28,790 bases of DNA from JBGTLW01 sp041743835 (lineage in GTDB: Bacteria; Planctomycetota; Phycisphaerae; Phycisphaerales; Phycisphaeraceae). A program made the position numbers and the translations under genes. Position 1 is the first letter of the stretch. Every line of letters starts with the position of its first letter. The stretch is taken from contig JBGTLW010000128.1 of assembly GCA_041743835.1 (NCBI GenBank), positions 1 through 28,790 of the forward strand, given 5' to 3'. Below the pieces are notes generated by a model. It was given only the letters and a program-made list of their open reading frames with translations, was not told the origin of the DNA and did no database searches. Positions 13,947 to 21,959 of this stretch are shown here, piece after piece.

Positions 13947-15421
13947 ACAGCCTTCTCAATCAGAGCCATCCGCTGGACCTTGCCGAGCGAGGTCCGTGGG
14001 ATTTGATCTGCAACTTCAAACACACGTGGCACCTTGTACGGTGCTAGTCTTGCACGAGCGAATGCGCGTAGCGCAGCGGTGTCGATGGTTTGGCCGGACA
14101 CGGGGACAACCCACGCGTGCAGCCGGGTGACCGTGGGGCTCACGTGTGCGGGGACCACCACACACTGATCGACCTGCGGGTGCGAGGCGATGACCGCTTC
14201 AACCTCGTAGGGGTTCACCTTCAGCCCACCCACATCGATGAGCAGCTTGAGCCGACCCGTCAGGAGCAGTGAGCCGTGACGATCCAGCGTGCCGAGATCG
14301 CCCGTCGGGTAGTAGCCATCCACCACGCTGGTCGGCCCGCCATCCAGCAAGCGGTCAAACATGGAGGGCGCACTGATCCACACTTGGCCCGCTTCACCCG
14401 GCAGCGCTGCCGCGTGGGGAGAATCCGCACCAGCTTCCGCGATGAGCAGCCGCACCCCGGACATCGGCAGCCCCACGCGCTGTACGTCGAAGTTGTCGGA
14501 AGCGGGGTGATTGAACGTCACAGAACCGACCTCCGTAGCGCCGTAGAGTTGGCCCGGCGTACACCCCAGACGCTCGGTGCAGCGTTCGGCCACCTCCGCC
14601 GGGAGCGTGGAGCCGGCACTATAAATCAGACGCAGCGACCCACGATCCAATGGCTCGCTGCTCTGCACCAGCGCCTCGATCATCACGGGGACCGCGGGGA
14701 ACACCGTGATACCTCCGCGATGCAGCAGTGACCGCACCACTGCCGCGTCGAATCCGGTACACGCGTGGATGGTCGCCCCCGCCAGCAGCGGCGCGACAAG
14801 GCCATTTTCGATGCCGTAGGAATGACACAGCGGGATCGCCGCGAGCACAGCGTCATCCTCTGTCAGTCCCACCGCGTCTGCGACGTTGTGGGCCACGGCG
14901 TCCAGCGATTGGGCCGAGCGCACGACCAGCTTGGGTGGGCCGGTGGTCCCGGAGCTTTGAAGCACGAGCGCGCCGGGCGGTCGCTCTGCACATTGGTCAT
15001 GGCCCCCGGATTCGGAGCCGTCGCCACGTATCCACGCCATCACCTCGTGCTGTGTCATGTGCTTCGTGGCAAGCGGCAGTGCCCCCGGTGTGATGCTTGC
15101 AGCGGCAGCAGACTGCTGCGCAGCCAAGGTCAGTTCGGCTGCGGTCAGCAGGGGATGCACAGGAAAAACCTTGAGCCCAGCCGCAAGGCCGCCGAGGAAC
15201 GCAGCCACATACTCGGCACTGTTGGGCAACTGGATCAGCAACACCTCGCCCGGCTCTAAACGTGAGGCCAGCGCGCGACTCACGCGGCGCACCGCCCCGG
15301 CTAGTTGTGCGCGGGTGAACGTCTGCGTAACGTGCCCGCGCGGACCCCGGCCGATGAACGCCGGGTGTCCGGGGCGCTTGGCGGCGTGCGTGTCGAGTTG
15401 TGCAAGGATGTGCCGGGCCAT
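13943..15421 (-). CDS. AMP-forming acyl/aryl ligase (ANL superfamily)
   Basis: A 492-residue adenylate-forming enzyme. P-loop SSGTTGPPK at 156-164, CHSYGIENGL, motif YGATEVGS at 293-300, TGDLG at 373-377 and the C-terminal TSLGKVQR with catalytic Lys at 481 are all intact. It would activate a carboxylic acid with ATP and transfer it to CoA or the phosphopantetheine of an ACP. In this operon, behind a chorismatase, the natural candidate is a hydroxybenzoate starter unit, as in xanthomonadin and aryl-polyene pathways. I choose ATG 15421, 16 bp after the upstream stop; a TTG at 15451 would give a 14-bp overlap, more like the other junctions of the operon. Enzyme class sure; substrate inferred. 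Confidence 0.92.
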   Translation of the reverse strand: MARHILAQLDTHAAKRPGHPAFIGRGPRGHVTQTFTRAQLAGAVRRVSRALASRLEPGEVLLIQLPNSAEYVAAFLGGLAAGLKVFPVHPLLTAAELTLAAQQSAAAASITPGALPLATKHMTQHEVMAWIRGDGSESGGHDQCAERPPGALVLQSSGTTGPPKLVVRSAQSLDAVAHNVADAVGLTEDDAVLAAIPLCHSYGIENGLVAPLLAGATIHACTGFDAAVVRSLLHRGGITVFPAVPVMIEALVQSSEPLDRGSLRLIYSAGSTLPAEVAERCTERLGCTPGQLYGATEVGSVTFNHPASDNFDVQRVGLPMSGVRLLIAEAGADSPHAAALPGEAGQVWISAPSMFDRLLDGGPTSVVDGYYPTGDLGTLDRHGSLLLTGRLKLLIDVGGLKVNPYEVEAVIASHPQVDQCVVVPAHVSPTVTRLHAWVVPVSGQTIDTAALRAFARARLAPYKVPRVFEVADQIPRTSLGKVQRMALIEKAV

Positions 15422-15437
15422 GTCGGGGAGTGCCGGT

Positions 15438-16784
15438 TCACGCGGGCACAAGCGCAGGGGCGATTTCAGTATCGCGTGCTGGCTGCGGGGTTGGTAGAGG
15501 ATTGGGGACCGCGTCGAGCATTGAGTACCGCTTCCACCGAGGCACCATGGGAACCACGCGTTGCAACCACATGCATCCTTCGAGCATGCGATACCGCCAG
15601 GTCACCGCCCATCGCGGCCGGGGGAAAACCTGGCCGGCCAACAACGAGATGACCGCCAGGTGTGAGCGGAAAGGCCCGAGGCCGTTCATCATCATCTCGC
15701 GGAACGGGTGCTGGTAATAGTCGTGCACGATCGCAAAAAGCAGCCGGGTGCTCTGTCTCAGAAAGCGCTGGTATGCGCGAGCCGCGGCTTCTGGCTTGCG
15801 TTGCCCCGACTCGACCGCGAGCAACTGCTCCACCGCTTCGCAAGCCCCCGCCATGCCAAGACACACGCCGGTCGAAAAGATCGGGTCCACGAACGTCGCC
15901 GCGTCACCCAGCAGGAAGTAGCCCGGCCCCGCGTAGGGCTTGCAGCGGTAGGAGAAGTCGGCGATCGTGCCGTTGCGCGGCGGGCAGACCGCGTGTTCCA
16001 TCCGGCCGCGGATCAGTGGGCATCGCTCAATGCCCCAGCGCAGCATCTGGGTCGCGGGGACATCCACGCGTTTGGCGGCCTCGGCGGTGAGCACCAGTCC
16101 GCAGCTTGTCACCCGATCATTGATGGGGATCAACCACATCCAGCCCTCGCTTGACATGGCAATCGTGGGGAAACCCAGCGCGTCACCGGGCAGCCGCCGC
16201 ACATTCTCAAAGTGACCGAAGTAAGCGACATTGCGGAGCGTCTGGATGACCTTGCGCGTCCCGAGGTGCCGGCCCAGCACCGAGGCCTGGCCACTGGCAT
16301 CCAGGAGCCAGCGCCCCGTGAACGTCTGCTCCCCGACGCGCACCGCGGTATCGTGGTGAGCCAGCCGGAGGACCTCATCGACCCTGGCGTTCTCGAACAC
16401 ACGCGCGCCCGCATCGCGTGCCGCGTCCAGCAGCATGGCATCAAAGTACGCACGCTCGATGTTGAACGTCTGAGGCACGCCGCCCAGCAGCGCGTCTTCA
16501 AAGCGAAACATCAGGGAGTGGTCGTCGGTGCCATTGGCGAAGTTGAACTCGGCGCCCAGTTTCGGGACCTGTGGCAGCGCGGCAAGCCGATCCATCAGAC
16601 CCAGGCGCTCGATCAAGGTCACCACGTGAGGCACCATCGTCTCGCCGATGTGAAAGCGCGGAAAACTCGCCTTCTCAAGAACGGCGACGCTCAAGCCCGC
16701 GCGGGCAAGTTGCAGCGCGGCCGTCGCCCCAGCCGGGCCTCCGCCGATGACCAGCACGTCGTAGTGTGTCGCGGGCTCACTCAA
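15438..16784 (-). CDS. Flavin-dependent halogenase-like FAD oxidoreductase
   Basis: A 448-residue flavoprotein. The FAD Rossmann motif is GGGPAGA at 14-20 (after HYDVLVIG), then LEKASFPRFHIGETMVP, DASG and the second FAD motif GDAATFVDPIFSTG. The halogenase signature W-x-W-x-I-P is present (W215, W217, I219-P220), and Lys75 in VPKLGAEF lies where tryptophan halogenases carry their catalytic Lys. The family includes halogenases and related monooxygenases or reductases; the two motifs together favour halogenation, which fits brominated xanthomonadins and chlorinated flexirubins. I choose the TTG at 16784 with GGAAGG upstream, giving an 8-bp overlap with the chorismatase gene; the frame continues upstream to 16889 but that part is a shadow. 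Halogenase versus hydroxylase remains open. Confidence 0.85.
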   Translation of the reverse strand: MSEPATHYDVLVIGGGPAGATAALQLARAGLSVAVLEKASFPRFHIGETMVPHVVTLIERLGLMDRLAALPQVPKLGAEFNFANGTDDHSLMFRFEDALLGGVPQTFNIERAYFDAMLLDAARDAGARVFENARVDEVLRLAHHDTAVRVGEQTFTGRWLLDASGQASVLGRHLGTRKVIQTLRNVAYFGHFENVRRLPGDALGFPTIAMSSEGWMWLIPINDRVTSCGLVLTAEAAKRVDVPATQMLRWGIERCPLIRGRMEHAVCPPRNGTIADFSYRCKPYAGPGYFLLGDAATFVDPIFSTGVCLGMAGACEAVEQLLAVESGQRKPEAAARAYQRFLRQSTRLLFAIVHDYYQHPFREMMMNGLGPFRSHLAVISLLAGQVFPRPRWAVTWRYRMLEGCMWLQRVVPMVPRWKRYSMLDAVPNPLPTPQPARDTEIAPALVPA

Positions 16785-17739
16785 GGTTGCCGCCTTCCAG
16801 CGTGGCCAGCCCCTCGATCTCCACCAGCAAGTCAGACCGGCATAGGTCCGCGCGGACCCATTCCACATCGACGCACGACTGGAAAGCATTGGTCAGTGCG
16901 TGGCGCAAATCTGGCAGGTCGGCTGGACTCACATAGTACACCCGTGCATGCGTCAAGCGATCGAGCCAGTGCAGGTCATCATCCCAGTGGTGCTCGGGTG
17001 CTGTGGCATGCGGCTGTGCAAATCCGATCAACGCGGCGAGGTTTCGCAGCGTCTCGCGGCACTGCATCTTGGCCTTGCCGACATGCAAAGAGGCTTCGCC
17101 GACGACGCTGGCGGTCCCGCCGATGAGCAGTTGTGTCTGACCCGTTGGGCCGACGATGCGGGTTGCGCGTGCGAAGCTTGGCGGGGTTGGGCCGTAGTGC
17201 TCGGAGTAGCAATAGGCCGGGACCTGACGCGGGTTCTCGAAGGGTGTGCCCGGCACATCGGAGGCGAGCAGATAGACGACGAGGCTGTCGCCGTCGTGTC
17301 CTACTGCCGAGGCGGTGGGTATCTGCCCCGCCTGAGTGGCCGGCGCACTGAATACCTCTGCAAAGGCTGCGAATCGGCCCTTGTTGAAAACCATGTAGCG
17401 GTCCAGCGGACACCCCTTCACGCGGCTGTGGATCCCAGGCAGGTGGGACCAGAAGCGCAGCGCGTGAGTCAAGCCGGCGTCCCCTACGGCACGGAGCAAG
17501 CCCAGGAACGCCTCTCGCGTCGCGGCTTCAAAATCCGCATCAGGCATGTGGCGTGCGCCGTCCACCACGGCGCGGGCAAATGCCCACCTGCCATCCGGTG
17601 AGACGCGGCACGTCGGCTCGATAGACACTGACACCTGTGCCACAGCCGCGAGCGGGTCGGGCACAAACAGGCGCACCCACCGCGGCGGCGCGATTGAGCA
17701 GGTGATGGGGTCGCGATGTTGGGTTGCTTCTGCCTTCAT
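16777..17739 (-). CDS. Chorismatase of the Hyg5/XanB2/FkbO family
   Basis: A 320-residue protein with the conserved chorismatase blocks in order: RYMVFNKGR at 114-122, ENPRQVPAY at 168-176, YGPTPPSFARA at 182-192, GGTASVVG at 207-214, then a C-terminal DLCR (299-301) and LVEIEG with Glu307 and Glu309, the region holding the catalytic Glu of the family. These enzymes hydrolyse chorismate to 3- or 4-hydroxybenzoate (Hyg5, XanB2) or to a dihydroxycyclohexadiene acid (FkbO). The fold resembles the YjgF/RutC group. Placed between ketosynthase and halogenase genes with ATGA coupling, it most likely supplies the aromatic starter of the polyene. I cannot decide the product subtype by eye. Confidence 0.88.
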   Translation of the reverse strand: MKAEATQHRDPITCSIAPPRWVRLFVPDPLAAVAQVSVSIEPTCRVSPDGRWAFARAVVDGARHMPDADFEAATREAFLGLLRAVGDAGLTHALRFWSHLPGIHSRVKGCPLDRYMVFNKGRFAAFAEVFSAPATQAGQIPTASAVGHDGDSLVVYLLASDVPGTPFENPRQVPAYCYSEHYGPTPPSFARATRIVGPTGQTQLLIGGTASVVGEASLHVGKAKMQCRETLRNLAALIGFAQPHATAPEHHWDDDLHWLDRLTHARVYYVSPADLPDLRHALTNAFQSCVDVEWVRADLCRSDLLVEIEGLATLEGGNLE

Positions 17740-20177
17740 ACCGTGGCCCGTTGCCCTTGAAAATGCTCCGTCCGCTGACGCTCTAGTTCATTGCGGCAGG
17801 TCAACACGGTGGTCACTCCATTGTAGTCGCTGCACATCGCTGTCCACGCAGAGACATCCTCTTCGCCTCTCGCGGGTGCAAGTGAAGCATCCCACGGACA
17901 TCTGAGATACAGGCGGGGCAAGCGGCCAGTGAGCAGCACCGCGGCCAGCCCGACCAGAGGGGTGGCGGCGAAACACTCGGACACGTGCCCCGATATCGAG
18001 CTGACGGCCAGCCCGCCCCGCACAGGTTGCCCCGAGTATGGACTTGCAGCGTGTGAAGCCATGGCCAACATCTCGACCTGATCAAGCCAGGTGCCGTTGG
18101 CGGAGCAGAGGATTGATGTGGTCTGGCCACAGCGCGTTAAGGCAGAAGCGATGCGCGGCGATGCAGCATCTGGCGCATCCGGGTCCCAGGCCGCCTGTGC
18201 GCCAAGTCCTACGCTGGCCCACGGCCGTGCGCCTCGTGCCTCGGCTGCCGACCGCCGCTCCAGGATTAGCGATACCGCACCGGCTCCGCTGGCGAATCCG
18301 CCGCCGCCAAAAGGCAAACCCGCCTCACGTCCGGCATACAGGCAGCAGTGCGCATAGACCTGATTGATGAGTGGGTAGTATTCCTCAGCCGCGCCGACAA
18401 CGACCGCGTCCACCTCACCAGCAGCGATCCTTGCCGCGGCCAGTTGCACCGCGTCCAGCCCCACCGTGCGCGAGCCGATGAGTGTCTGGCATGGGCCCTT
18501 GATGTTGAGCATCATGCTCAGATGCGCGCTGCCCGCGTTGGGCACGCCCTCGGCAAAAAGCAGTGGATTTGCGCTGTCCAGGCCCTCATCAATGATCTGC
18601 TTGTAGTAGTCGTAGCTGAACCGGGCTGAGCCATGAGTCGTGCCGGATATCGCGGCCCATCGCCGACTGCCATCAAGTGGTGTTTCAATCCCAGCGTCAC
18701 GGCAGGCGATCGCGGTGGCGGCGAGTGAAAGCTTGACATACTCACTCATGCGACGGACACGCCGGCTGCTGAGTTGCGCGATCAATTGCTCGTCGTCCAC
18801 TGCACCGGTGTCCTCCAACACAGGCGCACGGCCACGGCCAAGCAGCTCGACGAACGGTTGATTGCCCACAGCACCGGGAACGACAACGCCGATACCGGTG
18901 ATGACCACATCGTCACCGCTGCGTGCATCAGATGCCACAGCATCGGGCTCACGGGTGTGCGGTAACAGCGGCATGGCTTCGCTATCGGCTTCTCCCAACA
19001 CCAGGCAGGCGTTCGAGCCACCAAAGCCCAGCGAGTTGATCATGACGCGACCCGAGGTCATGGCCACAGGCTTGCTGGTGACCACACGCAGGCCCGGAAA
19101 CTCGACATCATCGGCACTCACGTTGGCAAGCGGGGGAGCCACGCGAAGACGCATCGCCTCCAGCGCAACGACCAATTCGACAGCCCCCGCGCCGCCGAGT
19201 GTGTGACCCAGATGGCTCTTGAGGGCTGTCACCGGGATGGCGGGCAGAGCCGAGCCAAAGACCCGCTGCATCGCCAGGTACTCGGCCTTGTCGTTGTCTG
19301 GCGTGGCGGTGGCGTGAGCGACGATGAGGCCGATGTCGCGTGGCAAAAGCCCTGCGCTTTGAAGCGCGGCATTCATGGCGAGCGCGGCACCCGCTCCCTC
19401 GGGGTGCGGCTGTGACAGGTGGTGGGCGTCGGCGCTGCCGGTGCATTGCAAAATCGCAGCGCGGGGCACAACCCCACGCGCAACGGCTTCTTCGTGACGT
19501 TCGAGTACGACGATGCCGTAGCCCTCCGCAAGCTTGAGCCCGGTGCGGTTGCTGGCGAAAGGTGTCTGCGGTCCTTCCGCCAGCAGGCGCAGGCTGTTGA
19601 ACCCGCCGTAGGCGTACTCGCTCACCGGGTCGTACCCCCCCGCCACAAGCATGTCGAGCTTGCGTGACTGCAACAGGGTCATCGCGAGGGAAATGCTCAC
19701 CAGCCCGGATGCACACGCGGCGCAGGTCGTCGTGGCGTAGCCGTGGAGCGGCAAACCCCGAGTCGCTAAGTCGCACGTGCTACCCGCGAGGAATGTGCGC
19801 AGCGAGTCCGGGTTGTCATCACGCAGGAACCGGCCGACCGCGCGCATGCCATGAAGTGTCGTGCCAAGCACGATGCCACAACGATCCGGGGCATAGGGCC
19901 ATTTTGCTTGGGGGTCGGCAAGTTTTGCTTCACACAGGGCCGCGTCGATGGCCCAGCGTAGATAGCGGACCTCGCGCGGCAGTGCGGGCATGTAGTCAGG
20001 AGGCAGGGGTGGTGCATCGCCCGTGCCTTTGTCGGGCTTGGGGGTCTGCTCCAGCGAGTTGGACGGGCCGATGCCGCAGCTTGCTCCAAGCACCCCGGCC
20101 CATGTGCTTGCACTATCCAGCCCAAGACTGGTCACCACACCCGCGCCGGTAATCACGATGGATGAGCTGGTCTGCAT
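17736..20177 (-). CDS. Ketosynthase-chain-length-factor fusion (tandem KAS II-like domains)
   Basis: An 813-residue protein of two thiolase-fold ketosynthases. Domain 1 (about 1-400) is complete: Cys155 in AACASG, His288 in AHATATPDND, and Lys320/His325 in KSHLGHTLGGAG, ending with GFGGSN. Domain 2 (about 423-770) begins DDVVITGIGVVVPG but has Arg570 where the active Cys belongs (GSRTVGLDA) and Asn693 in place of the first His (SANGTW); only His730 (ISGHVSE) remains. This matches a chain-length-factor partner that shapes the cavity. Aryl-polyene synthases use separate KS and CLF proteins as a heterodimer; here they are one chain. The ATG at 20177 overlaps the preceding stop as TGATG. It would extend an aryl-ACP starter with malonyl-ACP. 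I am confident of the domain calls. Confidence 0.92.
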   Translation of the reverse strand: MQTSSSIVITGAGVVTSLGLDSASTWAGVLGASCGIGPSNSLEQTPKPDKGTGDAPPLPPDYMPALPREVRYLRWAIDAALCEAKLADPQAKWPYAPDRCGIVLGTTLHGMRAVGRFLRDDNPDSLRTFLAGSTCDLATRGLPLHGYATTTCAACASGLVSISLAMTLLQSRKLDMLVAGGYDPVSEYAYGGFNSLRLLAEGPQTPFASNRTGLKLAEGYGIVVLERHEEAVARGVVPRAAILQCTGSADAHHLSQPHPEGAGAALAMNAALQSAGLLPRDIGLIVAHATATPDNDKAEYLAMQRVFGSALPAIPVTALKSHLGHTLGGAGAVELVVALEAMRLRVAPPLANVSADDVEFPGLRVVTSKPVAMTSGRVMINSLGFGGSNACLVLGEADSEAMPLLPHTREPDAVASDARSGDDVVITGIGVVVPGAVGNQPFVELLGRGRAPVLEDTGAVDDEQLIAQLSSRRVRRMSEYVKLSLAATAIACRDAGIETPLDGSRRWAAISGTTHGSARFSYDYYKQIIDEGLDSANPLLFAEGVPNAGSAHLSMMLNIKGPCQTLIGSRTVGLDAVQLAAARIAAGEVDAVVVGAAEEYYPLINQVYAHCCLYAGREAGLPFGGGGFASGAGAVSLILERRSAAEARGARPWASVGLGAQAAWDPDAPDAASPRIASALTRCGQTTSILCSANGTWLDQVEMLAMASHAASPYSGQPVRGGLAVSSISGHVSECFAATPLVGLAAVLLTGRLPRLYLRCPWDASLAPARGEEDVSAWTAMCSDYNGVTTVLTCRNELERQRTEHFQGQRATV

Positions 20178-21169
20178 CAAGGGCTGATTGCCTCCTGATC
20201 TTCACACCAAGCCGGTTGAAGCATCAGCCACTGTTCGGGGTGTTGGCTGATGTGCTTTTCGAGGGTTGCGGTTAGTTCGCTTAGCGCTTTGTGTTGCGCG
20301 GCCGCGGCGTCGAGTTGCGGGTCGAGTGTGATGGGGGCTTCGATCGTGACACGCACCTTGCCCTCCGCCGTTTGCACGGCAAATACAGGGAGAATCGGTG
20401 AGCCGCTGAGTTGCGCCAGGCGCACGGGGCCGGTGGGCACGCCGAGGTGGCCGCCCATGAAGGGCGTGCTCTGGCCCTTCTGCCCCGCCATCACGCGATC
20501 GCCTTGCATCATGACGACCGCGTCCTGCGTTAACGCATCACGCAAGCGCACCCACATCGGCCAGCCTTCTTCGATCCGCGCTTCCTGGATGCCCAATCGA
20601 TCTCGTAATCGGCTCCGCATGGCCTCAAACCGGGGGTACAGATCACGCGCAAAAACAACGAAAACCCGCGGCTCTCGTTGGCCAACCAGCGCCATCCCCG
20701 CTTCAAACACACCGAGATGCGCAGTGACGATGATCGTACCGCGTCCAAGCGACCGCGCGGCTTGATAGTGCGCTTGACCCGCGATCGATTCGATCGGCTC
20801 GACGATCTGTTTCGGCGTCTTGGCCTGCGCTGCGCCGAGGTTCGCGATGACGTCGATAAAGTGGCGGAGAATCGCTCGGCCTAGCCGATCGCGCGCCGCT
20901 GGGGTGGCGTGCGGCCTGAGCCTCGCGGCGTTGAGCCGAAGCGCCAGGCGTGTTGCGCCGGAGCCATGCCAAGTCGCACGTGCCAAGACCGCTTTGGATC
21001 GTTTGAGCAGTGCCGGGCAGAACTCTGCCAGCCAGAAAAGCGCTGCGAGATACGCCGATGCTTTCGGTGCTTTGTCCGGCGGCATACCGCTGGCGGGGTG
21101 CTCAACCCAACCGGGCGAACCGGCAGGCGCGGGCTCGGCGTGCGTCGGATGGGTGGCTGTGTTACCCAT
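20177..21169 (-). CDS. LpxL/HtrB-like lysophospholipid acyltransferase
   Basis: A 330-residue acyltransferase with the H-x4-E/D catalytic pair (His151-LGVF-Glu156) in IIVTAHLGVFEAG, followed by VFVVFARD, VVMMQGDR and PFMGGHLGVPTGPVRLAQ, where the substrate pocket of the LpxL family lies. Hydrophobic sequence near 35-60 (YLAALFWLAEFCPALL) would hold it to the inner membrane. Members move acyl chains from ACP to lipids; in aryl-polyene clusters they are proposed to esterify the polyene to a lipid or glycolipid. ATG 21169 has GAGG six bases upstream and makes an 8-bp overlap (ATGGGTAA) with the LolA-like gene; frame-open sequence to 21214 is not needed. Confidence 0.88.
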   Translation of the reverse strand: MGNTATHPTHAEPAPAGSPGWVEHPASGMPPDKAPKASAYLAALFWLAEFCPALLKRSKAVLARATWHGSGATRLALRLNAARLRPHATPAARDRLGRAILRHFIDVIANLGAAQAKTPKQIVEPIESIAGQAHYQAARSLGRGTIIVTAHLGVFEAGMALVGQREPRVFVVFARDLYPRFEAMRSRLRDRLGIQEARIEEGWPMWVRLRDALTQDAVVMMQGDRVMAGQKGQSTPFMGGHLGVPTGPVRLAQLSGSPILPVFAVQTAEGKVRVTIEAPITLDPQLDAAAAQHKALSELTATLEKHISQHPEQWLMLQPAWCEDQEAISP

Positions 21170-21959
21170 CGTCGGCCTCATCGCTTGCGGGCTGCTCTTC
21201 GCTCTCTGGGCCACCGCCCATCGGATAGCTCACCGTGACATCATCGGGCACCGTGAGCTCAACCGCATCAGGTTTGAGGCCCGTGTTCGCTTTGGCCTTG
21301 AGAAAAATCAGGCGGGTCTGCTCGTGGTCCGCGTCTGTCCAAGACACCTCAGCCGCGAGGCCGGTCTTTCGATCAATCCGCACCACGATTTCTTGCACAT
21401 GCTGTGCCAGGGTTTCATCCTTCGGTGTCAACGACACCGACAACAGGTCTTCCGCGTCGGTTTCCGCGTCTTGCGCTTTGTGCGAATCAATGCGGCGAAT
21501 GACAAACCGCTCAGCCAACTCTTGGACGCGCGGCATGGGGGACAACATCATCTCCCTCATGCGGCCGTCCAGCGGGTACACCTCCAGAACCTTTGCCTCC
21601 GGGTCGTAGATGCGCAGGGTGCTTGCATCGATGAGGGTGACCGAGTGGTACGGCTTGTCGGTGTCCCAGCGGGAGCGATCACCAATGATTAGTACCCGGC
21701 CGGTGGAGACCAAAGGCTTTTTGAGCAGTGCGGTCATCTTCTCTTGGCGGAAGTGTGCATCCAGGTCCTTGAGTTCTGCTGTCAACTCGGCTAGCTGTTG
21801 CACCTCCGCTAGTAACGCGGGGTCGGTGTCGGTGGTTTCATGTGAGGCTGCGTCTGAGTTTGCATCCTGGGTAGGCTCACCATTGATCTGTAGCCCAAGC
21901 ACAAGGAACATCACGACCCCCAGAATCACGCACAGAATGGGATGACGGCTATTGCTCAC
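21162..21959 (-). CDS. LolA-like outer-membrane lipoprotein carrier/sorting protein
   Basis: A 265-residue secreted protein: the N-terminus HPILCVILGVVMFLVLGLQ is a signal peptide or anchor, then an acidic linker and a LolA-type half-barrel (FRQEKMTALLKKPLVSTGRVLI, SVTLIDASTLRIYDPEAKVLEVYPL, LLSVSLTPKDE, IVVRIDRKTGLAAEVSWTDADHEQTRLIFL). LolA proteins carry lipids through the periplasm. A dedicated LolA homologue is typical of aryl-polyene and related clusters, where it probably ferries the lipidated pigment between exporter and outer-membrane lipoprotein. The C-terminal tail is acidic and probably disordered. It overlaps the ACP-dehydratase stop by ATGA. Confidence 0.82.
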   Translation of the reverse strand: MSNSRHPILCVILGVVMFLVLGLQINGEPTQDANSDAASHETTDTDPALLAEVQQLAELTAELKDLDAHFRQEKMTALLKKPLVSTGRVLIIGDRSRWDTDKPYHSVTLIDASTLRIYDPEAKVLEVYPLDGRMREMMLSPMPRVQELAERFVIRRIDSHKAQDAETDAEDLLSVSLTPKDETLAQHVQEIVVRIDRKTGLAAEVSWTDADHEQTRLIFLKAKANTGLKPDAVELTVPDDVTVSYPMGGGPESEEQPASDEADDG

